From the NCBI GenBank assembly GCA_029547705.1, contig JAKPOU010000035.1, positions 62,001 through 126,000 of the forward strand: a stretch of DNA of 64,000 nt, read 5' to 3'. This document shows, one piece after another, positions 8,999 through 17,409 of this stretch. The first letter of the stretch is position 1. Every line of letters starts with the position of its first letter. A model generated the notes under the pieces. The model was not told where the DNA came from, ran no database searches, and saw only the letters and a list, made by a program, of their open reading frames with translations. This DNA comes from Bacteroidota bacterium (lineage in GTDB: Bacteria; Bacteroidota; Bacteroidia; Bacteroidales; VadinHA17). The translations under genes were made by a program, and so were the position numbers.

Positions 8999-9041
8999 AT
9001 CACCATGAACCGGGCGGAAGCGGATTTTCCCCGGCAGTGAT
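8999..9041 (+). terminator. Probable terminator after hmuR
   Basis: A two-part imperfect hairpin: ATCAC (8999-9003) pairs with GTGAT (9037-9041) and CCGGG (9010-9014) pairs with CCCGG (9030-9034), with TTTTA at its end. It begins two bases after the hmuR stop and lies between convergent genes. Confidence 0.5.
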
Positions 9042-9084
9042 TTTATTCCGGGGCATAGCGGATCTTTCTGAAGCAGAATAATAC

Positions 9085-10488
9085 TCAGAATTCAATAATC
9101 TTTCCCGGCTTATTATCCTTCAGATATTGTTTTAGTATTACCTGTATGTCCCTGTTGTCGGGAAATGGTTTAATACAATCATGCACTGCTTCCAGGCCGA
9201 ACCCCATGTCATTGATATCAAAATAGCCGTAACCTGAATATTTTCCGTTTATTATCCTGACTGCACTTTTTTCCTCATCGCTTCTTCCTCTGTCAATAAG
9301 GAAAAAATTGCGTGCTGAAAACACAAACTCCTCCATGGCCTTTAAGGCACGGGCATTGTGGTCTGACGGGGATTCCTGCCCGCAGCACGCACCCCTGCAT
9401 ATACCGACATGATACTGGAAACAGGCTCCTTCGCTCTCATACAGCCCTGTCAGTTTCCGGCAAAGATTATAGCTGCCTGCAAGGGATTCGAGCCTTGACC
9501 TGGCCCTTCCCCTGGAAGTAAAGACGGACAGTGGGCTCTCTTCACCTGATACCGGCATAATGCTGAAGGTTATAAATCCGCTGCTGTCGGTAGAGGAATA
9601 GATTCCCCACTGGAAAGAAGATCTCCTCTGTGCCCGGTTAAAGAATGGCTTGTTTTCCTTGATTTCAAAAGATTCCCTTAACAGTGCAATAAGTTCGCTG
9701 CCGGTTGTTTCCCAGCTGATATCTGCTGTCATATCACGCATTTCCATAGCCCTCCGGGAAGTATTGTTTGAAAGATGCGTGTTTATTCTCTTCTGAAGGT
9801 TTCTGCTTTTACCGATATAGATCAGTTCGCCCTTTTCATTATAAAAATAATAGATTCCGGGCTCCTCCGGTATTGAATCAATTTTTGTAATATCCAGCAT
9901 CGGGTTAAGCCCGGAGATCCTGGTATTTCCGGTCAGACCGCTTTTTCCGGCGGTCCTGTCACTGTCCTTTTCCAGAATCATTTCAAAGAGCCTCACTGTT
10001 GCAAGAGCATCACCCGCTGCCCGGTGCCTGTCAGTCAGCGGTATTGAAAGTTCACGACACAGATTGCCCAGACTGTAAGAGGCATGTCCGGGAAAAAGTT
10101 TCCTGCTGAGCGAACATGTGTCCAGCAGCTTTCTCGAGTAATTATATCCCAGCGATTTAAATTCCTGACGTATAAATGAATAATCAAATTTTGCGTTGTG
10201 TGCGACAAATATTCTTCCTTCGGTAAGCTCAACAATTTTTCCGGCTATCTCATAGAATCTGGGGGCATCTTCAACCATCTCATTGGTAATCCCGGTGAGA
10301 TTCGTAATGAAATACGGTATATTCCTTTCAGGATTTACCAGTGTCACATATTCATCCGTTATTTTCTCACCGTCATGAAGATAAATCGCTATTTCAGTAA
10401 TTCTTTCAAGTTTCGCACTTCCCCCGGTGGTTTCAATATCGACTATTGCATACATCTTTGGCTCTGTAATCAGGTCTGTTTGAATCAT
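9085..10488 (-). CDS. DnaQ-like exonuclease fused to a GIY-YIG endonuclease with a UvrC-type cysteine cluster
   Basis: A 467-residue fusion. Residues about 12-175 form a DEDDh 3'-5' exonuclease domain: D17 and E19 in VDIETTG, HNAKFD, and HRAAGDA near 160. Residues about 205-290 are a GIY-YIG nuclease domain (EPGIYYFYNEKGELIYIGKS, then NLQKRINTH and the downstream ESFEIKENKPFFN). After it comes a four-cysteine segment (NLC...EGACFQYHVGICRGAC) resembling the CLxYxIGRCxGPC cluster of UvrC. Such fusions suggest a role in DNA repair, with the exonuclease trimming after incision. ATG 10455 (MYAIVDIETTG) is a plausible alternative start. It follows the AmrS gene by 12 bases on the same strand. Confidence 0.88.
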   Translation of the reverse strand: MIQTDLITEPKMYAIVDIETTGGSAKLERITEIAIYLHDGEKITDEYVTLVNPERNIPYFITNLTGITNEMVEDAPRFYEIAGKIVELTEGRIFVAHNAKFDYSFIRQEFKSLGYNYSRKLLDTCSLSRKLFPGHASYSLGNLCRELSIPLTDRHRAAGDALATVRLFEMILEKDSDRTAGKSGLTGNTRISGLNPMLDITKIDSIPEEPGIYYFYNEKGELIYIGKSRNLQKRINTHLSNNTSRRAMEMRDMTADISWETTGSELIALLRESFEIKENKPFFNRAQRRSSFQWGIYSSTDSSGFITFSIMPVSGEESPLSVFTSRGRARSRLESLAGSYNLCRKLTGLYESEGACFQYHVGICRGACCGQESPSDHNARALKAMEEFVFSARNFFLIDRGRSDEEKSAVRIINGKYSGYGYFDINDMGFGLEAVHDCIKPFPDNRDIQVILKQYLKDNKPGKIIEF

Positions 10489-10500
10489 AATGGCGGTTAA

Positions 10501-11523
10501 TCAGTTTTGTGCTGAACGGGGGAAATATGTGAAATGCCTGTATATCCCGGTGCCGCATGAGGCGCAGTTCCCGAAACGGTCAAGGTTTATGAGCTTCAGG
10601 CTGTATCCGGTTCTCCTGGTAACTGTCTTATTGCAGACAGGACATCTTGTGTCCTGGAAGCTCCCGGATGCAATATTACCTGTATACACATAATCAAGAC
10701 TTCCGGATGCAATTTCCGCAAGATGCATGATGGCTGCACCTGTAGTTGCCGGGTCTTCCCTTTTATACATCGGGAAATACCTGCTCAGGTGAAGGGGAAT
10801 ATCCTTTCCCAGTTCGCCGGCTATCCACCGGGCTTCCTCATCAATTTCATCCTCACTGTCATTCTGACCCGGAATGATAAGAGTCGTTATTTCCAGATGT
10901 CTGCCGGATTTTGCAATCATTTTCAGTGATTCCCTGACGGGTTTCAGACCGGCTCCGGTGAGGCGCCTGTAGCCGGCATTGGTGAAAGCTTTAAGGTCAA
11001 TGTTAAATGCATCGGTAAAGGATATTATCTCTTCAAGAGGGCCGGGATTAACATAGCCGTTGCTCACCATAACCGTTTTCAGACCCTTATTTCTGGCCCT
11101 GGTCGCTACATCCCTCACGTATTCAAACCATATGACGGGCTCATTGTATGTAAAAGCTATCCCTATATTATTCAGTGAGACCTGTGCATCACTGATGATC
11201 TTTTCCGCCCCGGTAACCGGGGTAAACCCTGAGGCAACCCGCTGTGATATATGATAGTTCTGACAAAAATCACATCGCATGTTGCATCCGTATGACCCTA
11301 TCGACAGAATATTTGTTCCCGGGAAGAAATGGTAAAGAGGTTTTTTTTCTATAGGATCAAGGGCATAGCCTGAAATAACCCCGTAGGTCAGAAGTTCAAT
11401 GCGCCCTCCATTGTTTTTTCTGACACCGCAAATACCGGTCCTCCCCTCTGCAATTATGCAATTGTGAGGGCAGAGGATACACTGGATTTTATCTCCCGAC
11501 TGTCGTCTGTATAATGTGTTCAT
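10501..11523 (-). CDS. amrS: AmmeMemoRadiSam system radical SAM enzyme AmrS
   Basis: A 340-residue radical SAM protein of the AmrS/PflA-related group. The radical SAM cluster motif is C80-NMR-C84-DF-C87. An N-terminal cysteine set (C15, C18, C22, C32 in the CILCPHNC...GICGVRKN region) precedes the GYALDPIEKKPLYHFFPG signature of AmrS. A C-terminal rubredoxin-like pair of CxxC motifs (CPVCNK and CASCG) closes it. AmrS is usually found with AmrA and the Memo-like AmrB; neither is here. The family is thought to make a radical-based modification of unknown target. The neighbour on the same strand, 12 bases downstream, is the exonuclease/GIY-YIG fusion. Confidence 0.93.
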   Translation of the reverse strand: MNTLYRRQSGDKIQCILCPHNCIIAEGRTGICGVRKNNGGRIELLTYGVISGYALDPIEKKPLYHFFPGTNILSIGSYGCNMRCDFCQNYHISQRVASGFTPVTGAEKIISDAQVSLNNIGIAFTYNEPVIWFEYVRDVATRARNKGLKTVMVSNGYVNPGPLEEIISFTDAFNIDLKAFTNAGYRRLTGAGLKPVRESLKMIAKSGRHLEITTLIIPGQNDSEDEIDEEARWIAGELGKDIPLHLSRYFPMYKREDPATTGAAIMHLAEIASGSLDYVYTGNIASGSFQDTRCPVCNKTVTRRTGYSLKLINLDRFGNCASCGTGIYRHFTYFPRSAQN

Positions 11524-11638
11524 GATGTATTGGCAGGAACAGGCTGATAAAATTACATATAAACCACGAGTAAATCCAAAGGACTCTTAAGATTTCCATT
11601 GCACCGCCGACGGACTCCCGTTATCAGGATAAATCTTT

Positions 11639-11669
11639 TTTGGTCTTCTGGGCAAAAACTATAACTTAG
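11639..11669 (+). promoter_or_regulatory. Promoter of the CE15 esterase gene
   Basis: TTTG (11639-11642), a 19-base spacer and TAACTTAG (11662-11669) match the Bacteroidetes promoter TTTG-N19-TAnnTTTG with one mismatch. The implied leader to ATG 11737 is about 60 bases. Confidence 0.6.
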
Positions 11670-11736
11670 TATCATAAAAAATTTAAACCGGTTTTTTCCT
11701 GCCCGGCAAAACATATCAAAATAAAGAAAAAAGAAA

Positions 11737-12990
11737 GTGATGAAAAAAAGCCTTATTGTCTTATTCTGTGCTGTTCCGGTCTTTCTCCCGGGCTATCCGG
11801 TTTCGGGCCAGGATACAGATAGCTGGAAAGCATCCCCCGGGATCGTGGAGAAGCTTTCGAAAGCACGCAGCGATGTGAATTATTATGAAGAAAAAGTTCC
11901 TGCCTATGTTCTTCCTGACCTGCTTCTGAGTTCCTCAGGACGGAAAATCAATACTGCATCTGCCTGGATGAAACAGCGTCGTCCCGAAGTGCTTGAGCTT
12001 TTCAGGGAAAATGTATATGGAAGGATTCCGCCGACTCCGTATACAAAAACCTTCAGGCTGGTGAATGAGGACAGTAATGCAATGAACGGCATGGCAACCC
12101 TGAAAGAAATTGATATAGTCATCGGATCTGAAGGAAAATCTCTCACAATTCATCTTTATATATTTTTGCCCAACAATGAAAAAAAGCCGGTGCCTCTTTT
12201 TCTGCTGATAAATAACAGGGATCCGTCAAATATTGATCCGTCGAGAAAAGTCAGAAGCGAATTCTGGCCGGCTGAGGAAGTTATTGCCCGTGGCTATGGC
12301 ATTGCAGCATTTTATAATGCGGATGTGGATCCGGATAAATATGATGAGTTCAGGGATGGAATTCATGGAATACTCGACAGGGGAAGAGGAGCTGATTCCT
12401 GGGGAACAATTGCAGCATGGGCATGGGGAGCAAGCAGGTGCATGGATTACTTTGTGAGTGACAGGGATATTGACGATAAAAAAATCGCTGTGGCGGGCCA
12501 TTCAAGAGGCGGCAAAACAGCACTCTGGGCCGGTGCGGAAGATCAAAGATTTGCACTGGTCATCAGTAATGAATCGGGTTGTGGCGGAGCGGCTCTGGCC
12601 CGCAGAAAATTCGGCGAGACCATTGCAAGAATCAACGGCTCATTTCCTCACTGGTTTTGTACAAATTACCGGAAATATAATGATAATGAAGATTCAATGC
12701 CCGTAGATATGCATATGCTGATGGCACTGATAGCTCCTCGTGCCGTATATGTGGCTTCAGCTGAAGAAGATCTGTGGGCAGATCCGCGTGGATCATATCT
12801 TTCACTCTATCATTCCATGCCTGTTTTTCAGTTACTGAAAACAAAAACCTCACTGCCAGAAGCGATGCCGCCCCTGAACAAGCCGGTTTACAGCGGAAAG
12901 GCAGCCTACCATATTCGTGACGGAAGTCATAATATGCTGCTGAAAGACTGGAACTGGTTCATGGATTTTGCAGATACGCTTTTTAAATGA
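11737..12990 (+). CDS. Glucuronoyl esterase-type alpha/beta hydrolase (CE15-like)
   Basis: A secreted 417-residue alpha/beta hydrolase (signal peptide ending PVSGQ). The motifs fit bacterial CE15 enzymes, which cleave the ester between lignin alcohols and 4-O-methylglucuronic acid of xylan, or related sugar esters. The nucleophile is Ser256 in GHSRGGK, the canonical acid is Glu279 in NESGCGG, a second acidic cluster is SAEEDLWADPRG (343-354), and the base is His398 in DGSHNM. The HWFCTNYRKY segment is also typical. The enzyme would act in the periplasm on hemicellulose fragments. A YiaK-type dehydrogenase follows 47-68 bases later, consistent with uronate use. An acetylxylan esterase label is less likely given the NESGCGG motif. 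Confidence 0.85.
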   Translation: MMKKSLIVLFCAVPVFLPGYPVSGQDTDSWKASPGIVEKLSKARSDVNYYEEKVPAYVLPDLLLSSSGRKINTASAWMKQRRPEVLELFRENVYGRIPPTPYTKTFRLVNEDSNAMNGMATLKEIDIVIGSEGKSLTIHLYIFLPNNEKKPVPLFLLINNRDPSNIDPSRKVRSEFWPAEEVIARGYGIAAFYNADVDPDKYDEFRDGIHGILDRGRGADSWGTIAAWAWGASRCMDYFVSDRDIDDKKIAVAGHSRGGKTALWAGAEDQRFALVISNESGCGGAALARRKFGETIARINGSFPHWFCTNYRKYNDNEDSMPVDMHMLMALIAPRAVYVASAEEDLWADPRGSYLSLYHSMPVFQLLKTKTSLPEAMPPLNKPVYSGKAAYHIRDGSHNMLLKDWNWFMDFADTLFK

Positions 12991-13058
12991 ACCTTCTTCA
13001 GGAATTCTCCGGGCTTTCCTCCTGTCCGGGATAGTACATGCATTTTTATTTATACTCA

Positions 13059-14078
13059 ATGTCGGAAACAAATCAAAGCATCAGAATTCAATCCGGAAAG
13101 ATGAAAGCGGAATTCTTCCGGATTCTGAAAAAACATGGCTTTAATGATGTAAAGGCTGAAAAATGTGCGGAGATATTTACTGTTAACAGTCTCGAAGGTG
13201 TTTATTCACATGGAGTCAACAGATTTCCCGCTTTCGTGTTCAACGTGGCTGCCGGACATATTAAACCGGATGCTGATCCGTCCCTTGTTCACAGCAGGGG
13301 ATCCATTGAGCAGTGGGACGGCAACCTCGGACCGGGACCTCTCAATGCCCTTTTTGCTGCTGACAGGGCCGTGGCTCTCGCCGGAAAATCCGGAACAGGT
13401 CTTGTTGGTCTCGCTAATACCAATCACTGGCAGCGGGGAGGGACCTATGGCTGGCATGCTGCAAAAAAGGGATTCATCATGATATGCTGGACCAATACGA
13501 TAGCAAATATGCCGGCATGGGGGGCATCAGACGCGAGGCTGGGAAACAATCCCTTTGTAATGGCCCTGCCATATGAAAATGAAGCCATTGTACTGGATTT
13601 TTCAATGACCCAGTATTCCTATGGGAAAATGGAAACCTACAGCAGGGAGGGAAAAAGGCTGCCCTATGCAGGAGGCTTTGATGAAATGGGGGCACTCACG
13701 GATGATCCCGCAGAAATCATCCGGACACAGCGGGCACTCTCAATCGGATTCTGGAAAGGAGCCGGATTCTCTTTTCTGCTTGATATCCTGGCATCGCTTT
13801 TATCAGGAGGACTTTCCACGCATGAAATAAGTGAAAGCAAATCCGAATACAGTGTATCCCAGGTCTTTATGTCAATAAATCCCGGCGACTTATATAATTT
13901 CCCTTCAATTGATGAGACAATCCGGGATATCATAGCAGATCTTAAGAAATCAGTACCTGCCGGTGACGCCTCTTTGATCCGTTACCCCGGGGAAAATATA
14001 CTCAGAATCCGTTCAGATAATCAGAAAAAAGGAATCCCGGTGAATGCAGAATTATGGAATCAGATTGTGAGCCTGTGA
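13059..14078 (+). CDS. Ldh-family NAD(P)H-dependent ketogulonate reductase, YiaK/DlgD-like
   Basis: A cytoplasmic oxidoreductase of the malate/L-lactate/ureidoglycolate dehydrogenase fold. The sequence tracks E. coli YiaK (2,3-diketo-L-gulonate reductase; 3-dehydro-L-gulonate 2-dehydrogenase) closely: GVYSHGVNRFP with the catalytic His at residue 51 of this start, IEQWDGNLGPG, NHWQRGGTYGW, ICWTNTIANMPAWG, NNPFVMALP, FSMTQYSYG and WKGAGFSFLLDI. It would reduce a diketo or keto sugar acid from ascorbate, uronate or related catabolism. ATG 13038 and ATG 13059 are both possible; 13059 leaves a family-like N terminus. It lies just after the CE15 gene, probably in the same transcript. Confidence 0.85.
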   Translation: MSETNQSIRIQSGKMKAEFFRILKKHGFNDVKAEKCAEIFTVNSLEGVYSHGVNRFPAFVFNVAAGHIKPDADPSLVHSRGSIEQWDGNLGPGPLNALFAADRAVALAGKSGTGLVGLANTNHWQRGGTYGWHAAKKGFIMICWTNTIANMPAWGASDARLGNNPFVMALPYENEAIVLDFSMTQYSYGKMETYSREGKRLPYAGGFDEMGALTDDPAEIIRTQRALSIGFWKGAGFSFLLDILASLLSGGLSTHEISESKSEYSVSQVFMSINPGDLYNFPSIDETIRDIIADLKKSVPAGDASLIRYPGENILRIRSDNQKKGIPVNAELWNQIVSL

Positions 14079-14094
14079 TTTATCTGCTTCCCGG

Positions 14095-14568
14095 CTATAT
14101 TTCATCCTCCACAATCTCAAAGGAAATATTATGGGATTCGGCGAACTCAATCACATTCTGCTTAACCGGATCAATAACCTCAGGGTAGCTTATACCGAAA
14201 CGGAACCTCTGTCTGTTTCCCTTTTTAAGCTGAAATACAATGCTTAAGGGATGAAATGTTATCTTGTCTATTTCGCCGGCTGCTATTTTTACGCCCGGAA
14301 GGAAGGAGTGCTGTTTGTAGTTTATTCCACCGTGCATTGTTATAAAATACTTTCTGGTCTTTCCAAGGCCAGCCATTATCTGATACATGCCAAAAAGAAG
14401 AAGAAAAAAAATGGCAATCCATAATTTTATTCCCGACTTGTCAGACCCGCTTCCGTATATGAAATAGTAAAAGGATACAATAATGCATACTGCACCGAAA
14501 ATAATCTGAAGCACTTTCATTATACCATGCTGATCATGAGGTTCAAGACTCAAATACTTGCTTTCCAT
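14095..14568 (-). CDS. Hypothetical two-helix membrane protein
   Basis: A 157-residue protein that I do not recognise. Two hydrophobic segments (GIMKVLQIIFGAVCIIVSFY and LWIAIFFLLLFGMYQIMAGL) are followed by a soluble part with alternating hydrophobic residues. This part (YFITMHGGINYKQHSF, KIAAGEIDKITFHPLSIVFQLKKG) looks like the PH-type fold seen in small bacterial membrane proteins. A longer frame reaches 14613, but a perfect -7 element TAATTTTG on this strand at 14611-14618 would put the transcript start inside that extension, so ATG 14568 is chosen. It converges with the YiaK-like gene, 16 bases apart. Confidence 0.65.
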   Translation of the reverse strand: MESKYLSLEPHDQHGIMKVLQIIFGAVCIIVSFYYFIYGSGSDKSGIKLWIAIFFLLLFGMYQIMAGLGKTRKYFITMHGGINYKQHSFLPGVKIAAGEIDKITFHPLSIVFQLKKGNRQRFRFGISYPEVIDPVKQNVIEFAESHNISFEIVEDEI

Positions 14569-14610
14569 CAGTTCTTGTTTCGGGAAATTTATATTTTTTT
14601 TGCTGAATGG

Positions 14611-14618
14611 CAAAATTA
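14611..14618 (-). promoter_or_regulatory. -7 promoter element for the hypothetical membrane protein
   Basis: TAATTTTG on the minus strand matches TAnnTTTG exactly. The -33 position (14638-14641) reads AGTT, a poor match. It argues for the shorter start at 14568. Confidence 0.4.
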
Positions 14619-14752
14619 CTGAAAATCCGTATTTTTGAACTTTGGCCTTAATTATCCGCTTCCGGCATTTTCATTTTCCCTCATAATTTAATAATTTGCT
14701 CTCCGGCGGATTATAATACTGAAATTACCATTACATATTAAATCTGAACAGC

Positions 14753-15562
14753 ATGAAAAAAACGATTATTGTCAGCTTGACATTTTTTGCGGCTCTGATG
14801 AGCTTTGGCCAGCAGGCCCCTCAGAGATCAGCTTCTGCCGGCAGACCCTCCGGGACCCAGGAGTATCCGGCAAGGATGACACCACAAATGACCGAAATAA
14901 TGGATCCGGAAGTAAAGGTTATCCAGCCGGGTGAGCAGACCGGAGCGGCGCCTTCCGATGCCATAGTCCTTTTCGACGGCACTGCCGGGATTATTAACCG
15001 GGAATGGGAAGATGCCCGCGGGAATCCTACCAGATGGATATTGCAGGAAGGAGCCCTGGTGTGTGTGAAAGGGTCCGGAGTGATCCGTACCAGGCGTAAG
15101 TTTACAGACTTTCAGTTGCATATTGAATGGAGAGCTCCTGCAGAAATTGAGGGGGAAGGCCAGGGCAGGGGAAACAGCGGAGTTTTCCTGCAGGGCTTGT
15201 ATGAGGTCCAGATACTGGACAGCTATAATAACAGAACCTACCGCAACGGGCAGGCGGGAAGCGTTTACAAACAATATGCACCCCTGGTTAATGCATGCAG
15301 GAAACCCGGCGAGTGGCAGAGCTATGATATAATCTATACTGCCCCAAGGTTTGGAAATGATTCAGCTTCATATTTTACACCTCCCAGAGTCACGGTACTG
15401 CACAACGGTGTCCTCATTCAGAATAATGTCAGTCTCAGGGGACCAACCCTGTATATCGGGATGCCGGAATACTCAATAAAAAAACACGGACCGGAACCAC
15501 TGGTTCTTCAGGATCATGGCAATCCGGTTGCTTTCCGAAATATCTGGATAAGAGAACTCTGA
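14753..15562 (+). CDS. DUF1080 protein (3-keto-disaccharide hydrolase family), secreted
   Basis: A 269-residue exported protein with a signal peptide ending SFGQ, a Pro/Arg/Ser-rich linker to about residue 60, and one DUF1080 jelly-roll domain. It begins VLFDGTAG and includes WILQEGALVCVKGSGVIRTRRKF, FQLHIEWRAP, GNSGVFLQGLYEVQILDSY and the closing VAFRNIWIREL. DUF1080 enzymes cleave glycosides whose sugar has first been oxidised at C3 to a 3-keto sugar. The YEVQILDSY and GNSG stretches form the conserved core. An oxidoreductase of the Gfo/Idh/MocA family and a second DUF1080 protein follow, which supports a joint oxidise-and-cleave route. Confidence 0.88.
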   Translation: MKKTIIVSLTFFAALMSFGQQAPQRSASAGRPSGTQEYPARMTPQMTEIMDPEVKVIQPGEQTGAAPSDAIVLFDGTAGIINREWEDARGNPTRWILQEGALVCVKGSGVIRTRRKFTDFQLHIEWRAPAEIEGEGQGRGNSGVFLQGLYEVQILDSYNNRTYRNGQAGSVYKQYAPLVNACRKPGEWQSYDIIYTAPRFGNDSASYFTPPRVTVLHNGVLIQNNVSLRGPTLYIGMPEYSIKKHGPEPLVLQDHGNPVAFRNIWIREL

Positions 15563-15665
15563 TTTATCTTTCCTGATGATTTTAAAAAATGGGAAGAAAA
15601 AGAAGCGATTCCCGGCATCATTGCATGCAAAGCAACTTGTTTTCCTTTTCTGAATTACAGAAGTC

Positions 15666-15685
15666 TTGTTATCAGTTGATAACAA
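15666..15685. promoter_or_regulatory. Perfect 9-bp-arm palindrome, operator candidate
   Basis: TTGTTATCAGTTGATAACAA has perfect 9-base arms (15666-15674 and 15677-15685) around GT. It lies between the first DUF1080 gene and the Gfo/Idh gene, without a T-run, so it looks like a binding site for a dimeric regulator rather than a terminator. No regulator gene is adjacent. Confidence 0.5.
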
Positions 15686-15723
15686 TGATTAAAATTGTTA
15701 ATCCGGAAAAACAATCAATTAAA

Positions 15724-15739
15724 TTCCCGTTTTAGGGAA
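15724..15739. repeat. Short inverted repeat upstream of the Gfo/Idh gene
   Basis: Arms TTCCC (15724-15728) and GGGAA (15735-15739) around a 6-base loop, about 80 bases before ATG 15821. It may be a small leader hairpin; weak on its own. Confidence 0.25.
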
Positions 15740-15820
15740 CTATAATATGCAGAAATTATTATTTTTATGTTTTAATTGGCTCGACAAGCTTAAACCATTA
15801 ATAATTAAAACTACCTGAAA

Positions 15821-17320
15821 ATGAAAGACGAATCTAAAAACATGACGCGCCGTTCTTTTATCGGAACCACTGGAGCAGTTGCAGCGGGACTGACAATTAT
15901 TCCAAGTTCTGTAGTCAGCGGGCTGGGTAAAAGACCACCCAGTGATAAACTGAATATTGCTGTTGTAGGTATCGGTGGGATGGGAAACAGTAATCTCAGG
16001 GCGGTTGCCCCGACAGAAAATATTGTTGCCCTGTGTGATGTGGACTGGGGATATTCGAAAAAAGTTTTTGATGCCTATCCGAATGCCAAAAGATACTGGG
16101 ACTGGAGGAAGATGTATGATGAAATGGGCAAATCGATCGATGCGGTGATCGTTGCAACATCTGATCATACCCATGCCATAATTGCTGCTGTTGCCATGAC
16201 GATGGGCAAGCATGTATTTGTTCAGAAACCGCTGACTCATACCGTTTATGAATCAAGGCTCCTGACAAAACTTGCGGCAAAACATAAAGTGGCAACCCAG
16301 ATGGGCAATCAGGGTTCCTCGGATGAAGGAGTAAACCTGACTGTGGAATGGCTCCAGAATGGTGAAATCGGTGATGTTACAAAAGTTGAGGCATTTACTG
16401 ACCGTCCGATCTGGCCTCAGGGACTTAACAGGCCGGAGAAGGGTGAATGGGTTCCGGAAACCCTCAACTGGGATCTGTTTATCGGCCCGGCTCCTATGCG
16501 TCCGTACAACAGTATCTATCATCCCTGGAACTGGCGGGGATGGTGGGATTTCGGCACAGGAGCACTTGGTGATATGGCATGTCATATCCTTCATCCTGTT
16601 TTCAAGGGACTGAAGCTGCAGTATCCGATAAAGGCTCAGGGAAGCTCCACCCTCCTGCTGGCAGATTGTGCGCCCAATGCCCAGATGGTCAAACTGGTAT
16701 ATCCGGCAAGAGTTGCAGACAAAAGAGCTAAAATGAAACTTCCTCAGGTTGAAGTGATATGGTATGACGGTGGCCTTCAGCCTCCCAAACCTGCAGGATG
16801 GCCGGCAGGCAGGGATATGAATGACGCCGGAGGAGGTGTGATATTCCACGGTACAAAAGACAAGCTGATTTGCGGATGCTACGGAAAGGATCCCTGGCTG
16901 CTCTCCGGCCGCGTACCGGTTGCTCCGAAAACTGAAAGGAGAATCGAAAACGCAATGAGGGGAGGCCATGAAATGGATTGGGTCCGGGCTTGCAAGGAAA
17001 GTCCTGAGTCAAGGGTGGCTCCCAAATCCGATTTTGCAGAAGCAGGTCCGTTCAATGAAATGGTTGTAATGGGCGTTCTTGCAGTAAGGCTCCAGGGTCT
17101 TAACAAGGAACTGGAATGGAACGGTGAAAAGATGGAATTTACCAATATCACTGATTCCGAAACTGTAAGGATATGTATTGAAGATGCATTCACTATCACT
17201 GACGGACATCCCACATTCCGCAAGAAATGGACTGATCCGATGAGTGCAAAAGAATTCGCCTCAGAGATGATAAGGCATAAATACCGGGATGGCTGGTCAC
17301 TGCCCGACATGCCGGCATAA
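15821..17320 (+). CDS. Tat-exported Gfo/Idh/MocA family oxidoreductase
   Basis: A 499-residue NAD(P)-dependent oxidoreductase with a twin-arginine signal (MTRRSFIGTTGAVAAGLTII), so it is folded with its cofactor and exported to the periplasm. The Rossmann domain follows (LNIAVVGIGGMGNSNLRA, IVALCDVDW, AVIVATSDHTHA), with the family dinucleotide motif as QKPLTHTVYESR. The C-terminal domain is the long form common in Bacteroidota (NWDLFIGPAPMRPYNSIYHPWNWRGWWDFGTG has the expected Trp-rich core). Such enzymes oxidise or reduce sugar hydroxyls with a tightly bound cofactor. Flanked by two DUF1080 genes, it probably makes the 3-keto sugars they cleave. Confidence 0.9.
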   Translation: MKDESKNMTRRSFIGTTGAVAAGLTIIPSSVVSGLGKRPPSDKLNIAVVGIGGMGNSNLRAVAPTENIVALCDVDWGYSKKVFDAYPNAKRYWDWRKMYDEMGKSIDAVIVATSDHTHAIIAAVAMTMGKHVFVQKPLTHTVYESRLLTKLAAKHKVATQMGNQGSSDEGVNLTVEWLQNGEIGDVTKVEAFTDRPIWPQGLNRPEKGEWVPETLNWDLFIGPAPMRPYNSIYHPWNWRGWWDFGTGALGDMACHILHPVFKGLKLQYPIKAQGSSTLLLADCAPNAQMVKLVYPARVADKRAKMKLPQVEVIWYDGGLQPPKPAGWPAGRDMNDAGGGVIFHGTKDKLICGCYGKDPWLLSGRVPVAPKTERRIENAMRGGHEMDWVRACKESPESRVAPKSDFAEAGPFNEMVVMGVLAVRLQGLNKELEWNGEKMEFTNITDSETVRICIEDAFTITDGHPTFRKKWTDPMSAKEFASEMIRHKYRDGWSLPDMPA

Positions 17321-17336
17321 TGTACTATTGATGATA

Positions 17337-17377
17337 AACGCGGTGCCTGCGGCGGAAAACCTGCCCGGCATCGCGTT
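17337..17377 (+). terminator. Strong intercistronic hairpin between the Gfo/Idh and DUF1080 genes
   Basis: Arms AACGCGGTGCC (17337-17347) and GGCATCGCGTT (17367-17377) pair over 11 bases with one G-T pair; the loop can fold further. Only a T-rich tail (TTCTTACTCTT) follows. It could be a weak terminator, a processing site or an mRNA 3'-end protector that sets different levels for the two genes. Confidence 0.5.
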
Positions 17378-17409
17378 CTTACTCTTAACTGTCAGCAAAA
17401 GAAAATAAT

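Noticed and set aside
9480..9500. tRNA-like GATTCGAG stretch
   Set aside because: It lies inside the exonuclease gene and no cloverleaf can be drawn around it. I found no tRNA elsewhere in the window.
16253..16969. Minus-strand ORF of 238 codons opposite the Gfo/Idh gene
   Set aside because: Antisense shadow of a well-supported gene; no recognisable domains and improbable amino acid make-up.
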